Source: BNXB01 sp031548005 (GTDB lineage: Bacteria > Bacteroidota > Bacteroidia > Bacteroidales > Azobacteroidaceae). From it: a stretch of 64,000 nucleotides of DNA. The notes under the pieces are model-generated. The model made no database searches. It was not told the origin of the DNA and saw only the letters and a list, made by a program, of their open reading frames with translations. This document shows positions 1 through 7,134 of the stretch, piece by piece. Each line of letters begins with the position of its first letter. Positions within the stretch are counted from its first letter, which is position 1. A program made the position numbers and the translations under genes. The stretch covers positions 1 through 64,000 of the forward strand of contig JAVBRK010000008.1 in assembly GCA_031548005.1 (NCBI GenBank). Direction: 5' to 3'.

Positions 1-580
1 CATAAGCATTAATGTCGGCTCCTTTGCCCAATAAAAAATCAACCATCTCTTTGGATTCTTTTCCGTCATGACCCATCACTGCATTAATCAAAGGAGAATA
101 ATAATACAATCCGAATCCGTTGATATCCGCTCCATGATCAATTAACAAGCCCGATATTTTTTGTGCTTTGGAAACATTCTTAATTCCCCTTGTTGACCAG
201 TTCAGGGGATTTTCTTCATGATATAATATCTCTTCTCCTGTCGTATGGTCAATTAATTTCATTTGATTCCTCAATAAACATTCCTGCTTGGGATTGGCCC
301 TGTGTTTTAATAATACTTCCACCATGTCCGGCTTTTCAATCAATACGGCATACATCAGCAGTGTAGGTTTGCCTGATTTTCCTCCTTCTCCCACTGAGTC
401 AATTGGGACTAATTTCCTATTCAGCAATTCAGTCAGTTTTTTAGCATCATTCTCAAAAATCGCCTTGCCCAAAGGAAGATAATCTCCTTCAAAGCAGTAT
501 TCAGGTTTTCCTTTTATTTCCATAAATTTACAGGATGTTGTAAATACTAACAATAAAAAAAATAATATCAGGTTTTTCAT
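1..580 (-). CDS. Ankyrin-repeat lipoprotein, probable T6SS immunity protein (partial, 3' end beyond left edge)
   Basis: The frame opens at the ATG complementary to 578-580 and stays open to base 1, giving 193 residues of an unfinished protein. Residues 1-17 form a lipoprotein signal ending in the lipobox FTTSC, so the mature protein would be membrane-anchored in the envelope. Ankyrin-like units are visible around residues 71-98 (PTLLMYAVL, then VEVLLKHRANP), 140-168 (LLIDHGADINGFG) and 176-193 (VDFLLGKGADINAY). It begins 4 bases after the stop of the lipase effector gene, so the two are almost certainly co-translated. Antibacterial lipases of T6SS are commonly paired with envelope lipoproteins that neutralise them; the immunity role here is inferred from position and localisation only. 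Confidence 0.8.
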   Translation of the reverse strand, partial: MKNLILFFLLLVFTTSCKFMEIKGKPEYCFEGDYLPLGKAIFENDAKKLTELLNRKLVPIDSVGEGGKSGKPTLLMYAVLIEKPDMVEVLLKHRANPKQECLLRNQMKLIDHTTGEEILYHEENPLNWSTRGIKNVSKAQKISGLLIDHGADINGFGLYYYSPLINAVMGHDGKESKEMVDFLLGKGADINAY

Positions 581-584
581 GTTC

Positions 585-1766
585 TCATTTATTAAGAGCT
601 TCCACATTTACCGGAGTTTCCTGCAAGGCAATTTCTTTTTCCAAAGCATTTATAAGATACTTCATACTATGTCCTTCTGCAGGATTGGGAAACCAGGATA
701 CATCGGTCTCCAGTTCAATCCGCTGTCCGTTGTTTCTTGGTAAGGCGCCGGTTAACTCTAACAAGAAAGTCAGGGGCGTGATTCCCAATATGCTTTCGCG
801 ATTATCGGACAGGGTGGTCAGAATATCATGGTCGCCACTGTAGGCATGGATTTGCTTTTCCTGCTCGGAAGTAATTTCAATAGTATTGGGGTGTACTCCT
901 GCCGCATTGTAAGTATAGGTTTCTGCTCCTAACCTGGCACCGGCTGTCGTTGCCAAGCCCCCTCCCAATGAATGACCGGCCACAGTTTCGACTTTACACT
1001 TTCCATCTTCCAGCTGTTCCGTCAATTTTTTTGCCTGTTCATATTGTTCGCTTTCCAAGCCAACTCCTTGTTGTGCATTATCTATCCAATCCTTCTCTTC
1101 ATTAGTACCTTGGAATACCAAAATATGTTCACCTTCCGGACCTTTGTACATCCGGGCTTTGAATCCGGAATCATAAATCCAAGGCTCTTTATTCATATCT
1201 CTCATTCCTAATGGGAGTTCTTCCGGCGGGCAGACAGTGTATCCGACCGGAAGTTCAGAACTATCATCACCATCATAAATATTACTTGCCAGCATGGCCA
1301 TTTCGAGCTCTTTCGTATCCACCATTTCAATGGAGATTATCCCACCTAAAAAACAATTCAGGGTTGCATCTTTCAGAAGAGCTTTCCTTTTCTCGTAGTA
1401 CACCTGATCATGCAACATCGTCCATTGGCTTCCGGAAGAGAGTATACTGCATATACTCGGGATTAAAGAAGATAACTTGCCCATAGCGGCTCCGGCAGTG
1501 CTGCTTGCGGCGGCTCCGGCAATAATTCCTCCCAATGCGGCGCCACCGGTTAGGGCTACTGCCGCACCTACTAAAGTTCCGATCAAAGCTCCGGCCATTA
1601 CCATTTGCTGGCATATGAAATTACCGTCAAAACGATCTGTTTCAACAGCAGCAAGTTTTTGTCCGCAGATTCGGACTGTTGACTGGCTTTGTACTTCGAT
1701 TTTTGCCGGTTTTTTCCCTTCCGAACACAATGTCCACGTGCCGTCCGGAACATATAGCTGGCTCAT
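585..1766 (-). CDS. PAAR-like domain / class 3 lipase fusion, probable T6SS phospholipase effector
   Basis: This 393-residue protein has no signal peptide. Residues 1-55 and about 114-147 resemble the two ends of a PAAR-like (DUF4280-type) spike-tip domain (VPDGTWTLC, VRICGQ, then SQWTM, LLKDATLNCFLGGIISIE). Between them sits a Gly/Ala-rich hydrophobic stretch, residues 56-97, long enough for one or two membrane helices. Residues 150-380 look like an alpha/beta-hydrolase lipase: nucleophile elbow GHSLGG with Ser266, candidate acid Asp312 or Asp314 (YSGDHD), candidate His366 (AEGHSM). Its start overlaps the stop of the preceding 312-residue gene by 4 bases. A toxic phospholipase delivered on the VgrG tip is the likeliest role; substrate and toxicity are inferred. 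Confidence 0.8.
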   Translation of the reverse strand: MSQLYVPDGTWTLCSEGKKPAKIEVQSQSTVRICGQKLAAVETDRFDGNFICQQMVMAGALIGTLVGAAVALTGGAALGGIIAGAAASSTAGAAMGKLSSLIPSICSILSSGSQWTMLHDQVYYEKRKALLKDATLNCFLGGIISIEMVDTKELEMAMLASNIYDGDDSSELPVGYTVCPPEELPLGMRDMNKEPWIYDSGFKARMYKGPEGEHILVFQGTNEEKDWIDNAQQGVGLESEQYEQAKKLTEQLEDGKCKVETVAGHSLGGGLATTAGARLGAETYTYNAAGVHPNTIEITSEQEKQIHAYSGDHDILTTLSDNRESILGITPLTFLLELTGALPRNNGQRIELETDVSWFPNPAEGHSMKYLINALEKEIALQETPVNVEALNK

Positions 1767-2701
1767 TTTTCCGTCGTTTTTTGTTTTATTTCATAAAGAG
1801 TCTCACTGTACAATTGTTCATTCAATTGTTCCGTAATAATCGCTTTACACGAGTGTATCAATCCGGTTTCCAAATCTAAGCAATAATCTGCCTTGTGCCG
1901 GAACTGATGTCTGAACTCTTTCCCGAAAAGTTCCTTGTATTGATTTTTATAGGCTTTTTCCGTATCAGTGCTGCCGAATAGTTTAACATCTTCAATCAGT
2001 GTCGAAGATTGTTGAAAAACTATATAAATATCGTCAATGTTTTTTAATTTCTCACTTTTTTGCAAGAAAACTTCAATACCTTGCAAAAAATTCGATTTCA
2101 TTTTAAATTTGTCCAGTTTGTATTCTGTTCCGATATTTTGCTTGTTGCGGTTTTGTGAAGATGGAATAAAGAAGAGGAAATATAACCAGTCTCGCATAAA
2201 TCCGGACAAAGGATCCTGGAATTCCTTATCTAAAGCTAATGTGATATTATCTTTCTCCGCACCTGCAAAATAACGGGCTAATTGGTATGTTTTTATATCT
2301 TCCCATTTACCGGTTATTTCTTGTTTATTGACAACTTCCACTAAACATCCGTTGAAGTCAGTCCTTAAAAGCAAATGGCTATAAGTTTCATGGATTTTTT
2401 TTGAAAAATCCATAATCTCATTGTAAATAGGAGTCTGCCTGATAATTTCATTTTTTGTAAATGTGATATCAAAAATAAAACTTCCGTCTTTGGGGAGTAC
2501 GTTGCTAACCAACCACTCTTTTTGAGTAGAGGAATCCAATAAAACTTTATCATTTACAATCGTTTTATTCAACTGTTTGATCTCGTAAACAACAGAGGTT
2601 GTTGTTCCTTTTAATATAGAGATAGAGTTATTTTTCCTGTTTTCCAGAAATTTGATTCTTTCCTTTAAAGAAAGATCTTCTAATATAATTTGGCGTCCCA
2701 T
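1763..2701 (-). CDS. Unrecognised cytoplasmic protein between VgrG and effector, candidate effector adaptor
   Basis: I do not recognise this 312-residue protein. It has no signal peptide, membrane segment or catalytic motif I can name. The N-terminus is charged (LKERIKFLENRKN), the middle is mixed alpha/beta, and the C-terminal third is rich in Lys, Gln and Tyr (YKNQYKELFGKEFRHQFRHK). It lies 12 bases after vgrG and overlaps the effector start by 4 bases. In other T6SS loci the gene in exactly this slot often encodes a chaperone that loads the effector on its VgrG (DUF4123, DUF1795 and DUF2169 families). It shows no clear likeness to those, so the adaptor role is inference from gene order. 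A second toxin domain cannot be excluded. Confidence 0.75.
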   Translation of the reverse strand: MGRQIILEDLSLKERIKFLENRKNNSISILKGTTTSVVYEIKQLNKTIVNDKVLLDSSTQKEWLVSNVLPKDGSFIFDITFTKNEIIRQTPIYNEIMDFSKKIHETYSHLLLRTDFNGCLVEVVNKQEITGKWEDIKTYQLARYFAGAEKDNITLALDKEFQDPLSGFMRDWLYFLFFIPSSQNRNKQNIGTEYKLDKFKMKSNFLQGIEVFLQKSEKLKNIDDIYIVFQQSSTLIEDVKLFGSTDTEKAYKNQYKELFGKEFRHQFRHKADYCLDLETGLIHSCKAIITEQLNEQLYSETLYEIKQKTTEK

Positions 2702-2713
2702 GTATTATTTTTC

Positions 2714-4492
2714 TTAATTTATATCCACAAATCCTTTTTCTTCAACAATTATTCCTCCACCTCCACTTACGGTTGTTTTCTTGGATGCGGCAACATTCAA
2801 CAACTCGGAAAGAATATTGACTGCCTTTTTTCCCCATAGCATCGCTTTGTCTTTCGAAATTAGAAGTATATTCTTTGTTGCATTGATTTTGAATACATTT
2901 CCGTTTATCGTGATGTTTCCGTTCTTATCCATTTTCAAAACAGAAGCACCTTTTCCGATATCGATCGTAAGCTCGTCGTCTGCTTCTATTTTTATTTTCT
3001 TTTTTCCATCGAATGTAATTTTACTGTCTGATCCATGCTGGTCCTTAATTAAAATACTTCCCTTATCATCATCCAGCGTCATGGTGCTCCCGCTGCGGGT
3101 GGTAATGCTCTTACTCTTGTTGCCCTGGCCGCCGCCCTGACTTACTTTTTCCGAAAAGATCGAACCCATCACAAACGGCCGGTTCGGGTCGTTGTATTCA
3201 AACCCGACCATCACGATATCTTTTTCTTCCGGAATCGCTACATACCCTCGATTGTTCGCCACCTTATCGCTTTTTCCGGCATCCGGAGTTTGAACACGGA
3301 TCCAATTCGTAGTCTTGCCTTTCTTTTTCTGCCATTGGAATTCGACTTTGACACGACCCAGCTTCTTTTCGTCGTCGTTGGTTTTCACTGTGGCTACCTG
3401 CGGGGCGGCTACCGGCATCCGGAGTTCGGGCATCGGAATGTTTTCGATACCCGAAAGAACGCCTTTGAAGGTGTTGAAGTAATGACTTTCCTGGTCTACG
3501 ATATGGGTCACTTCGGTGACCAGAAAATCTTCTACTTGTTTATTGGCGACAGCCATCGTTCCGGGAAGCGCGACGGAAACCACGCCCCCTATCTTTACTT
3601 TACAGGAATGGGACTTTCCATTGAAAACCAGCATATCGCCCACAGACCGGCTCTTTTCCATTTTTACCAAATGGTACAATTCTTCTTTCATCAGGATAGA
3701 AGAATTCAAATGCAAGTCTGCTTCCGAGGTATATATTTCTTTCGACTGGTTCAGCGCTGCCTGGATATAACCCCGGACTCCCGGAACATGGTCCGGAGCA
3801 GCCGAATCGATTTCGTTATCGTCGTGAACCAGGTATTCGTACCGGTTGAATCTGGGAGGAACCAGATTTGCCGAGAGGTTGAATTCCAGGATTTCTTCAT
3901 CATAGGTCAATACTGACGTACTTCCTGCACCGGGATTTCCGAAGAAAATCTCCGTACCCGAATAGCCGAACCATTCGCCATAAAGCCAACTCAGGCGATT
4001 AAGGAATTCGAAGCAGGTTTCGTTGTACTGGCAAAGGTAGTCGGCTTTACCTCCGAATTTAGGATTTGCAGTCACGGAGGCTCCGTTCCCGGAATTACCC
4101 ACCGCTTCATCAACAATCATTTTCAGGGGTTTATCCATAAAGGAATCCATTGTTTTCTTTCCGTCCAGGCGGATGGTCGGACTATGCCCGGAAACCAGGA
4201 TACCGCTTTGCTGGCCGTGTTTTCCAATCATTTCCACGTGCGTGACGAGTCCCAGAAAATCGTTGGTCTCTCCCGTTATTTTGTGTTTCATGGAAATATT
4301 AACCTCTTTCCCCATCAACTGGATGATTCTGGTTGGGTTATCCATCCATTGCGATTCCAGTTCCTCAAAGTCTACTTCAATGTCGAAACAGTGGTGATGG
4401 TTGAATTTTTGGTGTAATTTCAAATATCTGAAGTGGCATGGTTTGCCGGCAATGGATACAAAGGTTTCTACGGGGTTAAGTAATGCTGACAT
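2714..4492 (-). CDS. vgrG: Type VI secretion spike protein VgrG
   Basis: The 592-residue protein has VgrG architecture. About residues 1-365 match the gp27-like base, beginning with a surface-exposed hub segment (FRYLKLHQKFNHHHCFDIEV). About 375-470 form the gp5-like OB fold, with GRVKVEFQW, WIRVQTPDAG and the highly typical GFEYNDPNRPFVMGS. A Gly-rich linker (SQGGGQGNK) then leads to a C-terminal beta-helix-like needle with repeated I/V-x-I patterning. It ends without a toxin extension, so cargo is presumably non-covalent, carried by the PAAR-like lipase encoded downstream. It is the first gene of the leftward module and follows a 498-base AT-rich gap. VgrG plugs the Hcp tube of a contractile injection machine; the rest of the machine is not in this window. 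Confidence 0.93.
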   Translation of the reverse strand: MSALLNPVETFVSIAGKPCHFRYLKLHQKFNHHHCFDIEVDFEELESQWMDNPTRIIQLMGKEVNISMKHKITGETNDFLGLVTHVEMIGKHGQQSGILVSGHSPTIRLDGKKTMDSFMDKPLKMIVDEAVGNSGNGASVTANPKFGGKADYLCQYNETCFEFLNRLSWLYGEWFGYSGTEIFFGNPGAGSTSVLTYDEEILEFNLSANLVPPRFNRYEYLVHDDNEIDSAAPDHVPGVRGYIQAALNQSKEIYTSEADLHLNSSILMKEELYHLVKMEKSRSVGDMLVFNGKSHSCKVKIGGVVSVALPGTMAVANKQVEDFLVTEVTHIVDQESHYFNTFKGVLSGIENIPMPELRMPVAAPQVATVKTNDDEKKLGRVKVEFQWQKKKGKTTNWIRVQTPDAGKSDKVANNRGYVAIPEEKDIVMVGFEYNDPNRPFVMGSIFSEKVSQGGGQGNKSKSITTRSGSTMTLDDDKGSILIKDQHGSDSKITFDGKKKIKIEADDELTIDIGKGASVLKMDKNGNITINGNVFKINATKNILLISKDKAMLWGKKAVNILSELLNVAASKKTTVSGGGGIIVEEKGFVDIN

Positions 4493-4573
4493 GGTCTTAT
4501 CAAATTTTAATTATCCAGACAACTATTGTCTTTATAAATATTATACAATGGAAATATTATATATCAATAGTTG

Positions 4574-4604
4574 CAAATATATAGTTTAATTTTAAAAAAA
4601 CACA
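4574..4604 (-). promoter_or_regulatory. Possible promoter for the T6SS module
   Basis: On the minus strand, TATATTTG fits the Bacteroidota -7 consensus TAnnTTTG, with a weak -33 match (TGTG instead of TTTG, at 4601-4604) 19 bases upstream. It would start transcription roughly 70-80 bases before vgrG. Confidence 0.4.
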
Positions 4605-4935
4605 TATGAATTAATATATTTTACTTGATAATTCGAATATGGAATTGATAATATATAGATTTGTAATGATTTTATGCTGTTGATGATCAATAAAATAAGT
4701 ATATAGATTCTTATTTAATTTTCTGAAAATCATTTGCTTAGAATAATTATTCCAGTTGTTTTAAGGATGTGATTTATATTTTCCGGAGTTGAGGATTTGT
4801 TACTAAAAATACAGCAATAATTTCAATCCTGTGTTTGCTGATTGGTGAGTAATGACTATTTATCTGTTCACAGATTATTGTTAAAAGTATTTGCAAATCA
4901 ATCGTCTGAATCTTTTACCATAGGAAAAATAAAAA

Positions 4936-4971
4936 AACACTGCCTCTCATTTTTTATCGAGAGACAGTGTT
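4936..4971 (-). terminator. Rho-independent terminator of the Lrp/AsnC-family gene
   Basis: In the minus-strand transcript a 13-base-pair stem (arms 4936-4948 and 4959-4971, one G-U pair, 10-base loop) is followed by a U-rich tract starting at 4935. It lies 20 bases after the stop codon. Confidence 0.9.
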
Positions 4972-4990
4972 CGATTCTTATTCTCTTATA

Positions 4991-5455
4991 TCAGACCGAT
5001 TTTATGACCGGAATTTCCCGCTTGAAGCTTTGCTTCAAAGAGATCAAAGTTTCAGTTGAGATAACACCCGGGATCTCCTGTATCCTTCCGTTCAGAAGCT
5101 CCATCAGGTGTTCGTTGTTCCGGGCGAATAGTTTGATCAGCATCGTATAAGGACCTGTTGTAAAGTGACACTCCACAATTTCGGGAATTTTCTCAAATTC
5201 GGGAGCTACATCTTTATACATGGATCCTTTTTCGAGTTTTACTCCGATATAAGTGCATGTGTTATATCCTAAGACTTTAGGATTAATATGGTAGCCCGAT
5301 CCTATTATCACTTTCATCTCCATCATTTTTTGCACCCGTTGATGGATGGCGGCGCGTGATACTCCACACATTTCCGCAACATCTTTAAATGGTATCCGGG
5401 CGTTTTGGGAGATGATTTCCAGAATTTTCCGATCTAACTTATCTATTTTTTCCAT
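4991..5455 (-). CDS. Lrp/AsnC family transcriptional regulator
   Basis: The 154-residue length and layout are standard for the feast/famine regulator family. The N-terminal winged helix-turn-helix spans about residues 4-55 (LDRKILEIISQNARIPFKDVAE, then VSRAAIHQRVQKM). The C-terminal RAM effector/oligomerisation domain follows (YIGVKLEKGS, VECHFTTGPYTMLIKLFA, IPGVISTETLISL). Members bind amino acids or related ligands as octamers and control amino-acid metabolism; the ligand cannot be read from the sequence. It is transcribed alone, ends in a strong terminator, and lies 34 bases after the stop of the FKBP lipoprotein gene on the same strand. An equivalent single-domain Lrp homologue is widespread in Bacteroidales. 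Confidence 0.92.
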   Translation of the reverse strand: MEKIDKLDRKILEIISQNARIPFKDVAEMCGVSRAAIHQRVQKMMEMKVIIGSGYHINPKVLGYNTCTYIGVKLEKGSMYKDVAPEFEKIPEIVECHFTTGPYTMLIKLFARNNEHLMELLNGRIQEIPGVISTETLISLKQSFKREIPVIKSV

Positions 5456-5489
5456 AAAGTATTTTGGATGCTAAACTGAAAATGATTCC

Positions 5490-6383
5490 TTACTTAACGA
5501 TTTCAAGTAATTCGACTTCGAAAACCAGGGTTGAAAACGGGTCGATAGCTCCCGGCCTACCTTCTGCTCCATATGCCAGATTGTAGGGAACGTAGAAAAT
5601 ATATTTGGAGCCTACGGTCATCAACTGAACACCTTCGATCCATCCGTCGATAACACCGCCTCCGAGACTGAATTCAAAAGGCTGGTTGCGTTTTACAGAA
5701 CTGTCGAATTCAGAACCGTCAATTGTAGTTCCGATATAATGAACTCTAACTTTGTCGGTTGGAGCTGGTTTTGGGCCTGTTCCCTCATTGATCACCTTGT
5801 ATTGAAGACCGCTGGGAGTAACATGCACACCTTCTTTTGTTTTGTTTTCTTCCAGGAATTTCAAGTCAGCGGCTTTTTTAGCCTCATATTGTTTTTCCAT
5901 TGCTTTTTCACGGATTTCCTGTCCTTTAGCTGTGGAGAAAGTTTGAGCATCTTCTTTGCTCATTTTCAATCCTTTATTGGTGGCTCCTGCAACGAATCCG
6001 GCTACAAAGTTAGCTTTATCGATTTTCATCGTCGAATCAGATCCGAAAACTTGTTGGGTCATTCCGGGAATCCATTGTTTCACGATCATTTGTCCTAACT
6101 GAAGACCGACCTGACGGGCGTTTTCTTTTTTGTTTTCAGGGTTGATATTCACTCCTTCTTGCAGTCCTTTAATAAAATCGGTCATTTGAGTAGAGTCGAC
6201 ACCCATTTGTGTCAGGTACATATCCAGTCCTTGTACAGTTTGAGTTACTCCCATAGCATATGAAAGCGAGTCTACATCTGTTTTTAAATTTGCACTGGAA
6301 GAGTTCTGAGCGTTACATGAAGTCATGGAAATCACAGCAGAAACTGCCATAAGCGAGGCAGCAAAACTGAATAACTTTTTCAT
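5490..6383 (-). CDS. FKBP-type peptidyl-prolyl isomerase, envelope lipoprotein
   Basis: The 297-residue precursor begins with a lipoprotein signal peptide whose lipobox (SMTSC) puts the acylated cysteine at residue 23. Residues about 35-180 form the helical FKBP_N dimerisation domain (DSLSYAMGVTQT, VGLQLGQM), and about 190-297 the FKBP catalytic domain (VHYIGTTIDGSEFDSS, FSLGGGVIDGWIEGVQLM, YGAEGRPGAIDPFSTLVFEVELLEI). It should catalyse proline isomerisation and assist folding in the periplasm, like FkpA/Mip. It lies 23 bases downstream of a second, unlipidated FKBP gene on the same strand, apparently a duplication with split localisation. Confidence 0.93.
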   Translation of the reverse strand: MKKLFSFAASLMAVSAVISMTSCNAQNSSSANLKTDVDSLSYAMGVTQTVQGLDMYLTQMGVDSTQMTDFIKGLQEGVNINPENKKENARQVGLQLGQMIVKQWIPGMTQQVFGSDSTMKIDKANFVAGFVAGATNKGLKMSKEDAQTFSTAKGQEIREKAMEKQYEAKKAADLKFLEENKTKEGVHVTPSGLQYKVINEGTGPKPAPTDKVRVHYIGTTIDGSEFDSSVKRNQPFEFSLGGGVIDGWIEGVQLMTVGSKYIFYVPYNLAYGAEGRPGAIDPFSTLVFEVELLEIVK

Positions 6384-6406
6384 TGGTTTTAAAATGATTT
6401 TAAAAT

Positions 6407-6991
6407 TTATACTATTTCTAATAATTCTACTTCGAAGATCAAGGTGCTGTCGGGTTCGATCATATCCCCTGCTCCTCTCGAACCGTAAGCTAATTCAGAA
6501 GGCAGGAATAATTTCCATTTGGAGCCTGCAGGCATCAGTTGAAGAGCCTCTGTCCATCCGGGAATAACCTGGGTCAGTCCGAATGTTGCCGGTTGGCCGC
6601 GTTTAATCGAACTGTCGAACTCCCGTCCATCGATCAAGGTCCCCTGATAATGGCATTTTACACTGTCTGTTGCTTTGGGCTTCGGGCCGTTTCCTTCTTT
6701 CAGTATCTGGTACTGCAAGCCATTGGGCAAAGTGACTACACCTGCTTTCCCCTTGTTCTGGCGTAAAAATTCTTCCCCCGCATCTTTATTTAATTTACCT
6801 TTTTCTTCCTGCAGCTTTGCAAAGTAATCGTTGATGACATTTTTAGCATCATCATAACTGAGCTGAGGTGTATTTTCATTCAGCACATCTTCGACCCCCT
6901 TTTTGAAGTCCTCCAAATTTAAGTTTCTGATGCCGGAGGTTTTAAAATTATTTCCGATGCTTAGCCCCAGGGCATAACTGATTTTATCCAT
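6407..6991 (-). CDS. FKBP-type peptidyl-prolyl isomerase, cytoplasmic
   Basis: This 194-residue protein has the same domain order as its neighbour but no signal peptide. It starts directly in FKBP_N (MDKISYALGLSIGNNFKTSG) and carries the catalytic domain from about residue 90 (CHYQGTLIDGREFDSSIKRG, FGLTQVIPGWTEALQLM, LAYGSRGAGDMIEPDSTLIFEVELLEI). The close match of the two C-termini suggests tandem duplication followed by loss or gain of the export signal. It is the first gene of the pair, with a probable promoter box at 7035-7042. It presumably acts as a cytosolic folding helper; no client can be named. Confidence 0.92.
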   Translation of the reverse strand: MDKISYALGLSIGNNFKTSGIRNLNLEDFKKGVEDVLNENTPQLSYDDAKNVINDYFAKLQEEKGKLNKDAGEEFLRQNKGKAGVVTLPNGLQYQILKEGNGPKPKATDSVKCHYQGTLIDGREFDSSIKRGQPATFGLTQVIPGWTEALQLMPAGSKWKLFLPSELAYGSRGAGDMIEPDSTLIFEVELLEIV

Positions 6992-7034
6992 TCACTTGTT
7001 TTTTAATACGATAACATTAATCTGATAAACGATG

Positions 7035-7042
7035 CAAAAGTA
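7035..7042 (-). promoter_or_regulatory. -7 box for the FKBP gene pair
   Basis: The minus strand reads TACTTTTG, a full match to TAnnTTTG, about 45 bases before the FKBP start. I found no clear -33 TTTG at the expected distance. Confidence 0.45.
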
Positions 7043-7087
7043 ATTCTTTAAACGACACGATTGTTCTGAAAATCTGTTTTTTTTTCG

Positions 7088-7095
7088 TATTTTTG
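7088..7095 (+). promoter_or_regulatory. -7 box for the nucleoside kinase gene
   Basis: TATTTTTG matches TAnnTTTG 40 bases before the start codon at 7135. The -33 element is weak (TCTG at 7065-7068, 19-base spacer). With the box at 7035 it forms a divergent promoter region. Confidence 0.45.
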
Positions 7096-7134
7096 TCAAC
7101 TTAAACAGTCATTTTAATATTTTAGAGTATAAAA

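Larger units (their letters stand above)
4493..4990. other. AT-rich intergenic region between vgrG and the lrp-type gene
   Basis: This 498-base stretch is markedly A+T-rich and holds no convincing gene. On the minus strand a TATATTTG box (4574-4581) could serve vgrG, and the regulator gene's terminator lies at 4936-4971. I see no tRNA, repeat or attachment-site signature. Confidence 0.6.

Noticed and set aside
288..1836. Several plus-strand open frames of 64-119 codons opposite the effector and lipoprotein genes
   Set aside because: They mirror long minus-strand genes with clear domains, have no family features, and result from the antisense of biased codons.
3290..3916. A 208-codon plus-strand frame inside vgrG
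   Set aside because: It lies wholly antisense to the gp5/gp27 coding region, whose motifs are intact, and shows no recognisable protein pattern.
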